A stretch of DNA of 64,000 bases from Cohnella sp. AR92 (GCF_003990975.1 NZ_RZJR01000005.1:127869-191868), one strand, 5' to 3'; positions 1 to 8,066 are shown, counted from the first letter of the stretch. The notes: generated from the sequence alone by a model not told the origin. Numbers and translations: made by a program.

Positions 1-45
1 AGGAACGATCAAGGAAATCAGCTGCGTATTCGTTAAATGATCCAT
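1..45 (-). CDS. YxlE-like small protein (5' part only)
   Basis: Only the first 15 codons are inside the window, reading MDHLTNTQLISLIVP. The ATG is at 43-45 and is preceded by an AAGGAGCT ribosome binding site nine bases upstream. It follows the YxlD-like gene by 16 bases on the same strand, so it is the next cistron of the sigma operon. In Bacillus subtilis the sigY operon continues with yxlE, a short membrane protein that restrains SigY, and the position fits. The identity is inferred from gene order only, because too little sequence is visible to recognise a domain. Confidence 0.5.
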   Translation of the reverse strand, partial: MDHLTNTQLISLIVP

Positions 46-61
46 ATCGATTAGCTCCTTT

Positions 62-247
62 TTAACTTCTCTTTCTGCGTACGATCAACCAGTAGAAGAT
101 CAGCGGCATCGGGCATTGGATCAATCCCCAGATCGCCCAGAACCAGGGATACCGGCTGCGATGCCGCGCGTCCATGTATAGCCAGGTGGATTGGCATAGC
201 AGAATAAGAAAGACGCTGAAGAGAATGACGATGTCTAGTTCGTCCAT
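62..247 (-). CDS. YxlD-like small membrane protein, putative negative regulator of SigY
   Basis: This is a 61-residue protein starting MDELDIVILF, with an AAGGAGG site just upstream of the ATG at 245-247. It has a hydrophobic helix at about residues 5-24, a basic and aromatic stretch (DARHRSRYPWFWAIWG), and a second helix ending in VRRKRS, so two membrane passes are likely. The length and order match B. subtilis YxlD, which with YxlE holds SigY inactive. The gene overlaps the upstream YxlC-like gene by 13 bases, implying coupled translation. The role is inferred from operon position and family resemblance. Confidence 0.72.
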   Translation of the reverse strand: MDELDIVILFSVFLILLCQSTWLYMDARHRSRYPWFWAIWGLIQCPMPLIFYWLIVRRKRS

Positions 248-630
248 CTGCGTTCCGCCTCCTTGTTCTTGCGGGTCAGGAATAGGAAGACGGCGGCGGC
301 GGCTATGGCGGCGACTTGAACGACGGCGAACGCGAGGACGTTCCACTGGAGCAAGCCGAACAGCACGCCGATGACCAAGAGGCCGATCAGCCACAGCCTC
401 GACAGCTCGCGCCACAGCTTGCGGCCGGTCTCCTCCCGATGCTGAACCACGAGCTTCTCCAACTCGAGAAGGTGGGGCGGCGGCGGGTCGATGCCGGCGT
501 CCCAAGCGCGCAAGGAATCGCCGAACAGCGATTCAAACTCCTGCGCGTCTTCCGCTTCCGTCCTCGTTTGCTCGATCTCTCTCCTATTCGGCGGTACGCT
601 GCTGCTCTGTCCCGTTCGGCTTCTCGCCAT
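235..630 (-). CDS. YxlC-like membrane protein (DUF5345 type)
   Basis: This 131-residue protein has an acidic, charged N-terminal half (residues 1-75), a likely coiled segment, then two membrane helices at about 80-98 and 101-117, and a short basic tail. This is the layout of YxlC of the sigY operon, an accessory protein of unknown mechanism. The ATG at 630 has AAGGAG ten bases upstream and lies inside the end of the sigma gene, a 47-base overlap. Such tight overlaps suggest the sigma factor and its regulators are made in fixed ratio. Its N-terminus is longer than I expect for YxlC. Confidence 0.7.
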   Translation of the reverse strand: MARSRTGQSSSVPPNRREIEQTRTEAEDAQEFESLFGDSLRAWDAGIDPPPPHLLELEKLVVQHREETGRKLWRELSRLWLIGLLVIGVLFGLLQWNVLAFAVVQVAAIAAAAVFLFLTRKNKEAERRWTN

Positions 631-1162
631 CTTCGTTCAACTCCTTTCGCAGTCGGTTCAACCCGTTGTGAAGCCTCGACTTCACCGTTCCCAGCGGGAT
701 GTCGAGCCATTGGGCGATCTCCTCGTAGGAATAACCGTAATAATACTTAAGCAGAATCGGCACGCGAGTATCCGGCGGCAGATCGGCCAACGCATCCAGC
801 GCTCGCGGCCATTCCTCTTGGGACATAGCCGCTTCGAACCTTATCGCCTGCAGCGCTTGCTCATCGGTTCTCCACTTGCGTTCCCGCCCTTTGCGCCTCA
901 TCTCGTCCATGTACAGCCTTGTCCCGATCGAGATCAGCCAGGTCGAGAACTTGGCCTTGGCCCGGAACGTGCCGATTCGCTCAATCGCCTTCAGCATCGT
1001 CTCCTGCACGAGATCCTCCGCCAGCGATTTGTTCATCGTTACCTTCAGCATGTACCGATAGAGCACCGTATAATTCGCTTGCAGCAAGCTAGCCAGCGCC
1101 TTCTCATCGCCCCGGACGGCCAGCCGGATCGCGGTCGATGCTTCGGTTTCGTTCAGGATCAT
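584..1162 (-). CDS. sigY: ECF RNA polymerase sigma factor, SigY type
   Basis: This 192-residue protein carries sigma region 2 (about residues 22-90, with SLAEDLVQETMLKAIERIGTF and the FSTWLISIGTR stretch) and sigma region 4 (about 115-175, with LPPDTRVPILLKYYYGYSYEEIA and the LGTVKSRLHNGLNRLRK helix-turn-helix). It directs RNA polymerase to ECF promoters. The ATG at 1162 has AGGAG ten bases upstream. The following genes look like yxlC, yxlD and yxlE, which is the B. subtilis sigY arrangement, so SigY is the best name rather than another ECF group. A matching ECF promoter lies about 55 bases upstream, which suggests positive autoregulation. Confidence 0.88.
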   Translation of the reverse strand: MILNETEASTAIRLAVRGDEKALASLLQANYTVLYRYMLKVTMNKSLAEDLVQETMLKAIERIGTFRAKAKFSTWLISIGTRLYMDEMRRKGRERKWRTDEQALQAIRFEAAMSQEEWPRALDALADLPPDTRVPILLKYYYGYSYEEIAQWLDIPLGTVKSRLHNGLNRLRKELNEDGEKPNGTEQQRTAE

Positions 1163-1215
1163 CGCTGCCGGGGCTCCTCTCAGGAAGTGGGTAGATGGAT
1201 TGGATTCGGTCGTAT

Positions 1216-1241
1216 GACGCTCGAAGACGTCGTTTTGTTCA
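1216..1241 (-). promoter_or_regulatory. Putative SigY-type (ECF) autoregulatory promoter
   Basis: On the minus strand TGAAC (1237-1241) is followed after 17 bases by CGTC (1216-1219). This is the classical ECF -35/-10 pair, and it sits about 55 bases upstream of the sigY start codon. ECF sigma genes commonly transcribe themselves. The assignment is by motif and position only. Confidence 0.6.
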
Positions 1242-1274
1242 CGGTCGTTAAAAGTTATTTTTGCCCAACCATAA

Positions 1275-1313
1275 CAAAAAACCGGGACGCCGCCAACTGG
1301 CGGTTCATCCCGG
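1275..1313 (-). terminator. Rho-independent terminator
   Basis: On the minus strand a stem of CCGGGAT..CCGCC pairs with GGCGG..GTCCCGG around an AGTT loop and is followed by six T residues. It lies directly after the stop codon of the gene at 1316-1630 and separates that pair from the sigY operon. Confidence 0.85.
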
Positions 1314-1315
1314 CC

Positions 1316-1630
1316 TTATTCCTTGCTCTCCTTCGATCGCGAGCCGATCAGATAACCGATGATCGTCGATTCGACCGGTAGGACGACCATCGTCCACATC
1401 TCCTTCAATCCGAAGTCCGCCGAACGGTACTTCGCGGGCGTCAACGTATAGACAAGCGCGATGATCAGGACCGCGAGCGCGATCGTCCCTACGATATACA
1501 GCCGGACGTTCTCGCCCGATCCGTAGAATTTGCCCAAGAAGCCCAGCTCGGCCTTGCGCTTCTCGCTCTCCGCGTTGGCCGCGATGATCCGGCTGACGAC
1601 CTTCGGATCCTGCACCTCGAGTTTATTCAC
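1316..1630 (-). CDS. Unknown membrane-anchored protein, second gene of a pair
   Basis: This 104-residue protein starts at a GTG that overlaps the stop of the upstream gene (GTGA). It has a polar helical N-terminus (residues 1-35), one clear membrane helix at about 43-62 (LYIVGTIALAVLIIALVYTL), and a second hydrophobic segment at about 78-96 ending in GSRSKESKE. I do not recognise the family. The four-base overlap and shared terminator show that it is co-transcribed with the gene at 1627-1992, and the pair probably works together. Confidence 0.75.
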   Translation of the reverse strand: MNKLEVQDPKVVSRIIAANAESEKRKAELGFLGKFYGSGENVRLYIVGTIALAVLIIALVYTLTPAKYRSADFGLKEMWTMVVLPVESTIIGYLIGSRSKESKE

Positions 1631-1992
1631 GCTCCGGGAACCCCCTCCCCGGCGAAGAACGTGAACGCCAGCATCCAAGTCGACAGGTCGTAATGGATGT
1701 TGACCTCGTAGCGCAGCGACAGCTTGCGGTTGTTCAGCACGCCGAGATGGATCAGGTCCCGGTTGCCGATCGGCTTGCCGCGCGGGAAGTTGACGCACGC
1801 GATCTGCACCTTGTCCTGGCGAATGAGCCGAACGTCCGTATCGAAGTCGTCCCGCTCCGGATCGTTCTCGATGCGGAACACGAAGGTGAGCGGGTCGCGC
1901 TCCTCCGACAGGACGATCTCGATCGGGTTCATGCCGTAGGCGAATACCCTGCCGTGGTACACGGCTTCGTAGCCTCCGGACGTAATGATCAT
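1627..1992 (-). CDS. Unknown soluble beta-rich protein, first gene of a pair
   Basis: This 121-residue protein starts MIITSGGYEAVYHGRVFAYG and has no signal peptide or membrane helix. Alternating hydrophobic and polar residues (PIEIVLSEE, LTFVFRIEND, KVQIACVNF, LSLRYEVNIHYDL) suggest an all-beta fold. I do not recognise it with confidence. It resembles small domain-of-unknown-function proteins found beside small membrane partners, but that is only a resemblance. An AGGGGAGCGG-like site precedes the ATG. It overlaps the downstream membrane protein gene by four bases. Confidence 0.75.
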   Translation of the reverse strand: MIITSGGYEAVYHGRVFAYGMNPIEIVLSEERDPLTFVFRIENDPERDDFDTDVRLIRQDKVQIACVNFPRGKPIGNRDLIHLGVLNNRKLSLRYEVNIHYDLSTWMLAFTFFAGEGVPGA

Positions 1993-2097
1993 GCCGCTCC
2001 CCTCCGTCTAGACCATTTGCGAACAAGCTCCCATGGTCTATTCTACGAAGAGAATCGCCTCCGAATGACTGAACGCAACACTTATCTTATTCTGCCT

Positions 2098-2466
2098 CTA
2101 GGCGCGATAGTAAGACAGCACCCAACACACGCCGTTCCGGTCCGACACGATGGCGAGCAGCCCGTTGAAGGGCGCCTCGTACGCTTCCGCTTTAATCGTT
2201 CCTCCCGTCGCCAATGCCTCGTATATGCTCCGGAACTCTTCCTCGGTCTCGATTCTCAGAAAGATCCGGACGAAGTCTCCTTTGAGCTCCGGCTTCGCCG
2301 CAGCCGTATCGGCGAACTTAAGGGTTGCCCCCTTCACATGCAAGTCCGCGTTCAGTACCACTTCCCCCTGCTTGCGCAGGATTTCGATCTCGCCGCCGAA
2401 GACATGCCGATAGAACTCGATCTCTTCCTTGCAGTTCTCCAATACGATAAACGGGGTCGCTATCAT
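2098..2466 (-). CDS. VOC-family protein (PhnB/glyoxalase-like)
   Basis: This 122-residue protein is a member of the vicinal oxygen chelate superfamily. It opens with the typical IATPFIVLENCKEEIEFYRHVFGGE strand-helix unit and ends with FNGLLAIVSDRNGVCWVLSY, as in PhnB-like 3-demethylubiquinone-methyltransferase-fold proteins. These bind or modify small molecules, and the substrate here is unknown. It lies 28 bases after the MarR gene on the same strand and is probably controlled by it. A role in detoxification or resistance is plausible from this pairing but is not shown. Confidence 0.85.
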   Translation of the reverse strand: MIATPFIVLENCKEEIEFYRHVFGGEIEILRKQGEVVLNADLHVKGATLKFADTAAAKPELKGDFVRIFLRIETEEEFRSIYEALATGGTIKAEAYEAPFNGLLAIVSDRNGVCWVLSYYRA

Positions 2467-2494
2467 CCTTGTCTCCTCCTAAGGATTATTTGAA

Positions 2495-2944
2495 TCATTC
2501 GGTCAGATTGCGAAGCACGATTTTCAGCAGGTCCAACAACAAGTCGTACTGCTCATCCGAAATTCCCTTGCGGGTCTTGCTTTTGACGCGCCGCAGCGCT
2601 TCCTGCACCTTCGGTACCGTCCCGCGTCCCGATTCGGTCAGATAAAGAAGCTGGTACCGGTTGTCGGCGGGATCGGGCTCGCGCCTTACGTATCCCTCCT
2701 CTTCCAGCTTGGAGATCGCCTTGGCCGTCGTCGTTTTGTCGATCAGCAGCTTCTCGCTAAGCGCCTTCTGCGTGATGGGCTGACCCGATGCGATCGCCAT
2801 CAGGAAAATATATTGGCCGCTGCCGATCCGATAAGGCGCCAGCTCGGCGGAGATCAGCACCTGCATGTGCCGGTAGATAGCCGAGATATATTGGCCGTGC
2901 GATTCCGTTGTCCCGTCGTCCTTAGGCGTCCAATGCTCGCTCAA
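2495..2944 (-). CDS. MarR-family transcriptional regulator
   Basis: This 149-residue protein has the MarR winged-helix arrangement: a dimer helix (ISAIYRHMQVLISAELAPYRIG), a helix-turn-helix (TQKALSEKLLIDKTTTAKAISKLEEEGYVRRE), the wing with the conserved DPADNRYQLLYLTESG, and a C-terminal dimer helix. The start is a TTG at 2942-2944, because the ATG option is missing and homologous residues begin here. It is followed by the VOC gene. Two exact 25-base repeats overlap its likely promoter and probably form its own operator. Confidence 0.92.
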   Translation of the reverse strand: MSEHWTPKDDGTTESHGQYISAIYRHMQVLISAELAPYRIGSGQYIFLMAIASGQPITQKALSEKLLIDKTTTAKAISKLEEEGYVRREPDPADNRYQLLYLTESGRGTVPKVQEALRRVKSKTRKGISDEQYDLLLDLLKIVLRNLTE

Positions 2945-2960
2945 CTCTTCACGCCCCTCA

Positions 2961-3022
2961 AATAGGATGGTATTGCAACTAATTTCAATTTACGCTCAAT
3001 AGGATGGTATTGCAACTAATTT
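2961..3022 (-). promoter_or_regulatory. Tandem 25-bp repeat overlapping the marR promoter (putative operator)
   Basis: The same 25 bases occur at 2961-2985 and 2998-3022, a period of 37. On the minus strand each copy contains TTAGTTGCAATACC with a central TTGCAA. A TTGCAA -35 in the distal copy followed by TAAATT after 17 bases, or TTGAAA in the linker, could drive marR. Repeats placed over a MarR promoter suggest autorepression. The binding role is inferred. Confidence 0.55.
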
Positions 3023-3057
3023 TGCCTATCTTTTTAGAATATTTTCAACAATAGCAA

Positions 3058-3079
3058 AGAGCACCTCATAAGGTGCTCT
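3058..3079 (-). terminator. Hairpin terminator after the RCC1/WG gene
   Basis: A perfect nine-base stem AGAGCACCT/AGGTGCTCT with a four-base loop lies 50 bases downstream of the gene ending at 3129. The T run is better on the plus strand (TCTTTT) than on the minus strand, so it may act in both directions. Confidence 0.6.
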
Positions 3080-3128
3080 CTTTTGCCGTACCCTTCCGCA
3101 TACCATTCCTGAATTCAGGAGGCAGATC

Positions 3129-5213
3129 TCACTTGGGAATCGCCGATTTATAATACCAGTTGCCCGTCGCGTCGATATATCCGTTCTCCGTCTTGGTGAC
3201 GGCCCAGGCAAGCTTGTTTTTGTACGGTTGGATCTCGACATATTGGAATGCGGTCACTATCTTGCCCGTACTCTGAATGACCGCCCACAATCCGTTCTTT
3301 TTCACGCTTGCCAGACCTTCCTGATAAGTCTTGGCATCTTCATACTGTGCCGCGATCACCATCTTGTCAGACGTGTCAATATATCCCCATTTGCCCTTTA
3401 ACTTGACCGGCGCCAGATTAGTTCCCGTAAATGCCCTGGCATCTTCGTACTTAGGCTTGATAACCCAAGTACCGCTTTTGTTGATATAGCCCCATTTGCC
3501 ATTCTGCTTCGCCGCAGCCAGCGGATTCGAGAAAGAACCAACAGCCGCGAAGTTCGGCTTGATCACAAGCTTGCCCGCCGCATCAATGAATCCCCACTTG
3601 CCATTCACCTGTATGGCCGCCAAGCCTCCCTCGAAACGTTGGGCAGCCACATACTGAGGTTTGATTTTCAGTTTGCCGTCCAAGCCGATGTATCCCCACT
3701 TCTTGCCAACCTGAACAGGAGCAAGACCGCCCGAGAACGAATCGGCATTCTGATAGATGTCCTGACTAATGAATGCGCCTTGTGTATTGATAAATTGCCA
3801 GCCACCCTCCAGCTTGACCGCAGCTCGTCCCTGGCTGAAATCTTTAACAACGCTGAAGTCGCCAGCGAAAGCAGGTTTGCCTTGGAGATTGATAAAAGAC
3901 CATAAGTTGTTCGAAGCTCGTTGGACAGCTGCGAACCCTTCGGAATACCCCTTGACTCGCAAGTATAATTGGTTGTCTTTGATGATTGCTGCTTTGTCGT
4001 CCAAGAATCCCCATGTGAAAATATTCTTCGGAATCGGCAATGCGTAAGTTACCGTCGGCAGCGTCAGCGGAACCGGTGTCGGAGGCAAGACATCCGCAGT
4101 GGAATTGGAGATCTCGCCGTTATGGTTATTCCCCCACTCGTAGAGCGTGCCGTCTTTCGTTAAAGCGACGGTTACTTCGAGCCCGCTCGCAATGTCTTTG
4201 ATGTTCTTAATTCCCTTTAACATGACGGGCGTTCTTCTCGTCTCCGTAGTGCCATCGCCAACCTGACCGTAATCGTTCCGGCCCCACGCCCAGACAACCC
4301 CGTCTTTCGTAACCGCGTGGGTCTGGGAAACGGCAGTAATATCGGACAAGTCAGTCAACCGGAGAGGGTCAGGGGAATAGCCGTTCTCCGATAAGCCAAC
4401 CCCTAAGTTGCCATAGTCGTTATAACCCCATTTGACGACCGTCCCGTCATTCTTGATGGCTATTTCGTCCGACAAGGCCACCACGTCGTCCAATCCCTCA
4501 AATAGAGTTGGCGTAGGGGTGGCATATCTCTGGCATGTCGCGCCGCTGCATGTTGTCCGATTCCCCCAAGTCCACACTTCGCCGTCATCCGTAAGAGCAT
4601 AGCTGTCATAGAACGTCGCATAAATCGCTTTTATATGGCTTAAAGAAGGAATTTGAACGGGGACCGCTTCGTAATCGCTCATTCGCCCGATCCCAAGCTG
4701 ACCGACATTATTCGAACCCCAGCCCCAGACCGTGCCATCCTTCTTAAGAGCTAAGGTGAAGTAGGCGCTGTCCGCAATGGCTACGACATCCATAATCCCC
4801 TTTACTTGAGTCGGCTTCCCGGGAATTCCCGCGCTTGAACTTGAACCAACGCCCATCATACCGAAAGAATTCGAGCCCCACTTCCACACGGTTCCATCCT
4901 CTTTAATAGCCGTCGAATGCGAATACCCGGCAGATATGAACTTCACATGATCGATCCCTTGAATCTGCTTGGGAGTAACGTAATAGCTCTGCAGGGTATC
5001 TCCTAATTGACCACTGATATTCGTTCCCCAGCCCCACACATTTCCGTTCGTGTCTAGAGCCAGGAAGTGGGAGTATTCCCCCGTCACGTCGGTAAATATC
5101 GGGCTCGAATCGCTCTGAGCCCCGACTTGGCCGGATACAAGGCCTGCGTTAATCAAGAACAGGCTGCAAAGCAGGAGTAGTAAAGGTTTAAAACGGATGG
5201 AAGCTGAACGCAT
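3129..5213 (-). CDS. Secreted RCC1-repeat and WG-repeat protein
   Basis: This 694-residue protein starts with a Sec signal peptide (RFKPLLLLLCSLFLINAGLVSG, cleavage near residue 30). Residues about 38-395 hold seven RCC1-type repeats with the WGWGTNxxGQLG signature (for example VWGWGSNNVGQLGIG and VWAWGRNDYGQVGDG), predicting a seven-bladed propeller. Residues about 400-694 hold roughly eight WG repeats (WGYIxxxGKxxI). Both repeat types are protein or ligand binding scaffolds. No sortase motif or enzyme motif is seen, so the role is unknown. It is a single-gene unit and is divergent from the GGDEF gene. Confidence 0.9.
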   Translation of the reverse strand: MRSASIRFKPLLLLLCSLFLINAGLVSGQVGAQSDSSPIFTDVTGEYSHFLALDTNGNVWGWGTNISGQLGDTLQSYYVTPKQIQGIDHVKFISAGYSHSTAIKEDGTVWKWGSNSFGMMGVGSSSSAGIPGKPTQVKGIMDVVAIADSAYFTLALKKDGTVWGWGSNNVGQLGIGRMSDYEAVPVQIPSLSHIKAIYATFYDSYALTDDGEVWTWGNRTTCSGATCQRYATPTPTLFEGLDDVVALSDEIAIKNDGTVVKWGYNDYGNLGVGLSENGYSPDPLRLTDLSDITAVSQTHAVTKDGVVWAWGRNDYGQVGDGTTETRRTPVMLKGIKNIKDIASGLEVTVALTKDGTLYEWGNNHNGEISNSTADVLPPTPVPLTLPTVTYALPIPKNIFTWGFLDDKAAIIKDNQLYLRVKGYSEGFAAVQRASNNLWSFINLQGKPAFAGDFSVVKDFSQGRAAVKLEGGWQFINTQGAFISQDIYQNADSFSGGLAPVQVGKKWGYIGLDGKLKIKPQYVAAQRFEGGLAAIQVNGKWGFIDAAGKLVIKPNFAAVGSFSNPLAAAKQNGKWGYINKSGTWVIKPKYEDARAFTGTNLAPVKLKGKWGYIDTSDKMVIAAQYEDAKTYQEGLASVKKNGLWAVIQSTGKIVTAFQYVEIQPYKNKLAWAVTKTENGYIDATGNWYYKSAIPK

Positions 5214-5399
5214 ATAGGCAATCTCCTAACTTGGGAAAATTTAGATTCTGTTCGAATTCGACGATCAGCCATCTATCCCTCCTTTTGTCCCTAATCATTT
5301 TTGACTAAAATCGATTATTTTTTGTTTTTGGGAGGGACAAATTACCTAGAGTTAACGTTTCGCCTCTACAATTAAGAGAGAGTTAGGAGGCGACTGCCG

Positions 5400-6851
5400 T
5401 TGGGCAAATGGATGAATAGTCTGCTGGACCAGGACGTCGTGCGAATCATCTCCGAAGGAGCGCGCAAAGGCGCCATCGGAGTGCTGATCGGACGATTGTC
5501 GCCGGAAGGGGCGTCCTGGTCGAAAAAGCAGCTGAAGACGTGGTCGGAGGGGCGTTCGGATTTGTTGTGGGCCTCGATAAGCGACCGGTTGCTGCTGCTT
5601 GCTCTCCGCCTGCCGGAGGACAAGCAGCGCTCGGAAGACCGGCTTGCCCAGATCGAGCTTCAACTGGGTCAGGTTGTTCGCGAGCACACGGGCGCCTACG
5701 TCCCGATCGGCTTCGGCTCTTCCTTGGTCCGAACGCATCCGCAGAACCGATATACCGAGCAGCAGCTGTTCGAGACGATCCTGGACGCGGCCATGCTCGC
5801 GCACAAGTCCCTGAACGCGGATGCCGTCAAGGTCGCCAAGCTGGAGGGGAGCGCCGGCGAAGCGCATGCGGACGAAGCTCTGGATCCCGAGACGGCCGGC
5901 ATGGCGATAAGAAGGCTCGTATCGGCCCTTCCTACGATGGCCCCGAACATGCGGGTGTCGGCCGCCGCCGAATGGTTCGAAGCCCAGCCCGACTGCCACA
6001 GCATTGTCGTGGAATCGAACGGAACGCCGCAAGGCTTGATTACCCGGGAACGGCTTAACGGGATGCTGGCCTCCAAGTTCGGCGTTCCGCTCTACTGGAA
6101 TCGGACTATCGACAAGATCATGGTGGCGAATCCCCTGGTCGCGGACGCATCCGCTCAGGTGGAAGCCGTCGCACGGCGCGCGATGAACCGGCCGGATTCC
6201 CAGCTGTACGACGCGGTCATCGTGACGGAAGGAAGCCGGTACCTAGGCGGTGTCACGGTCAAGGTGCTGCTGGAGTCCTTCGCTTCCCTGCAGGCGGAAG
6301 CGGCCCGCCGCGTGAACCCTCTCACGGGATTGCCCGGAGGGGACAGCATCCGCCGGGAGATCGAAGCCCTCGTCAAATCAAAGAAGCCGTTCAGCGTCTA
6401 TTACGCGGATCTCGATTACTTCAAGTGGTTCAACGACAGCTACGGCTACAGCGCCGGGGACGACATGATCAAGTTCACCGCCTCCGTGCTGGGCTCCGTC
6501 CTGGAGGAATCGGAGGAAGCCTATTCATTCTTGGGACATATCGGCGGGGACGACTTTATCGCGATCAGCGACCGAACGGATCCCGACTCTTGCTGCCGAT
6601 CGTTCATCGAGAGGTTCCATGAGGGCGTTGAGGCCTTCTACGGCTCCGCCCCTCCCGCTTCCGTGCTGAACCGGCATGGCGGAACGGTGGAGCAGCAGGG
6701 CGTGTCGCTCTCCATCGCGGTAGTCCGCTGGGACGGCACGCGGGCCGCGAGCCATGAACAGCTGTCGCAGTGGGCCGCGAAGGGCAAGAAGATCGCCAAG
6801 AACCGTCCGGGCAGCTCGTATGCGATATACGAGGCGTCATCCGAAGAGTAG
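5400..6851 (+). CDS. GGDEF-domain protein, putative diguanylate cyclase
   Basis: This 483-residue protein has an uncharacterised N-terminal region (1-165), a CBS-pair-like region (about 170-295, with PNMRVSAAAEWFEAQPDCHSIVV and a second copy near LYDAVIV), and a GGDEF domain (about 305-478). The domain opens with NPLTGLPGG, keeps the metal and substrate residues of YADLDYFKWFND, and has GGDDF near 382-386. GGDDF is a conservative variant of GGDEF. No RxxD inhibitory site is seen before it. The start is TTG at 5400 because AGGAGG lies about ten bases upstream. It is probably co-transcribed with the EAL gene 27 bases downstream. Confidence 0.88.
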   Translation: MGKWMNSLLDQDVVRIISEGARKGAIGVLIGRLSPEGASWSKKQLKTWSEGRSDLLWASISDRLLLLALRLPEDKQRSEDRLAQIELQLGQVVREHTGAYVPIGFGSSLVRTHPQNRYTEQQLFETILDAAMLAHKSLNADAVKVAKLEGSAGEAHADEALDPETAGMAIRRLVSALPTMAPNMRVSAAAEWFEAQPDCHSIVVESNGTPQGLITRERLNGMLASKFGVPLYWNRTIDKIMVANPLVADASAQVEAVARRAMNRPDSQLYDAVIVTEGSRYLGGVTVKVLLESFASLQAEAARRVNPLTGLPGGDSIRREIEALVKSKKPFSVYYADLDYFKWFNDSYGYSAGDDMIKFTASVLGSVLEESEEAYSFLGHIGGDDFIAISDRTDPDSCCRSFIERFHEGVEAFYGSAPPASVLNRHGGTVEQQGVSLSIAVVRWDGTRAASHEQLSQWAAKGKKIAKNRPGSSYAIYEASSEE

Positions 6852-6878
6852 CTTTATACACAGCGAGGAGGAAATGGA

Positions 6879-8066
6879 ATGGCGCTGGGAACTTACCCTG
6901 GGCTGAATGCACCTCTGGTCCGAGATAGAGAGACGACCTTGATCTATTATTATTGGAGCGGCCATTCGAGAAGGGGCTCCCTTGCGGAGTCTAGGCTGAA
7001 GCAGCAAGCCGAGCGGCTCGTTCGGGAATGCTTCGGGGAGATGCATCTTCCTTATCGGCTGGAATGGGCGCATGACGACTTGATACTCTTCTTCGGCGCG
7101 CCTAAGGAGCTAACCCCCGCTCCATATAAGCGTTCGCTCCTAACAGCAGCTCTGGCCTATAAGAAGAAGCTTGAGGAGACGCTGGCGCGGCGAAGCATGT
7201 CCGAGGACGTTCGGCTTCATGCCGGATGCTCGTTCGGTCTCATCAAGAGAGGACAAGGCTCGGAGCGGAAGCGGCACGAGATGCTGCGGGAAGCGATGCA
7301 GAGCAGCAACCATCCGGATGCGCTGGAAGACGCGCTGCGTATGAGCGAGTTGGAGTCTCTGCTGGAAGCAAAGGCGCTGCGATGCGTGTACCAGCCGATC
7401 ATGGATATCCGCCAAGGACGCCCGCTCGGCTACGAAGCGCTGTCCAGGCCGCAGAACTCTTCCGCGTTCGCCGGGCCTCTCCCCCTGTTCGAATTCGCGG
7501 AACGAGCCGGCATGGATTACGCCTTGGATCAATTGGCGCGGGAGCAAGCCATCTCCGGCAGCGCAGGCCTCCATTCCGGGGAGAAGCTGTTCTTGAATCT
7601 AACGCCGCAAATCATTAACGATCCTCAATTTACTCCATGGCAAACATTAGCGCTGCTCAAGAAACACCGGCTGACGCCGGATCAGGTCGTCTTCGAGATT
7701 ACGGAACGATCCAGCATCCAGGATTTCGGCTCGGTAGAACGGGTGTTGGCGCATTATCGCAGCCAAGGCTACAAGATCGCCATCGACGACGTCGGAGCCG
7801 GCTACTCCTCGCTTCTCTCGATCGTCGAGCTGAAGCCGGACTACATCAAAGTGGATCGCTCGATCGTGAGCGGCCTGCACGCGGATACCTACAAGGCGCA
7901 CATTCTCGAGACGCTTGTCCTGACGGCGACCCGGATGGGAATCGGCCTCATTGCGGAAGGAGTGGAGACGGAGGAAGAATTGAACAAGCTAAGGGAGATG
8001 GGGGTGCATTATGCCCAAGGCTACCTGCTGGGACGACCGGGAGAGATTCGCCAGCTCCGGGCATAA
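6879..8066 (+). CDS. EAL-domain cyclic-di-GMP phosphodiesterase
   Basis: This is a 395-residue protein. The N-terminal 145 residues have no clear signature but look like a degenerate cyclase-type domain. Residues about 165-392 are an EAL domain with the catalytic set intact: YEALSRP, NLTPQI, FEITERSS, IDDVGAGYSSL, IKVDRSIV, AEGVETEEE and AQGYLLGRP. It should hydrolyse c-di-GMP to pGpG. A GAGGAGG site precedes the ATG at 6879. Coupling with the upstream GGDEF gene suggests a matched make/break pair sharing one promoter. The input signal is unknown. Confidence 0.92.
   Translation: MALGTYPGLNAPLVRDRETTLIYYYWSGHSRRGSLAESRLKQQAERLVRECFGEMHLPYRLEWAHDDLILFFGAPKELTPAPYKRSLLTAALAYKKKLEETLARRSMSEDVRLHAGCSFGLIKRGQGSERKRHEMLREAMQSSNHPDALEDALRMSELESLLEAKALRCVYQPIMDIRQGRPLGYEALSRPQNSSAFAGPLPLFEFAERAGMDYALDQLAREQAISGSAGLHSGEKLFLNLTPQIINDPQFTPWQTLALLKKHRLTPDQVVFEITERSSIQDFGSVERVLAHYRSQGYKIAIDDVGAGYSSLLSIVELKPDYIKVDRSIVSGLHADTYKAHILETLVLTATRMGIGLIAEGVETEEELNKLREMGVHYAQGYLLGRPGEIRQLRA

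Noticed and set aside
491..1381. 296-residue plus-strand ORF opposite sigY
   Set aside because: It is antisense to a recognisable sigma factor, with no ribosome binding site and no domain.
5352..6032. 226-residue minus-strand ORF opposite the GGDEF gene
   Set aside because: It is arginine-rich antisense sequence covering the promoter region of the real gene.
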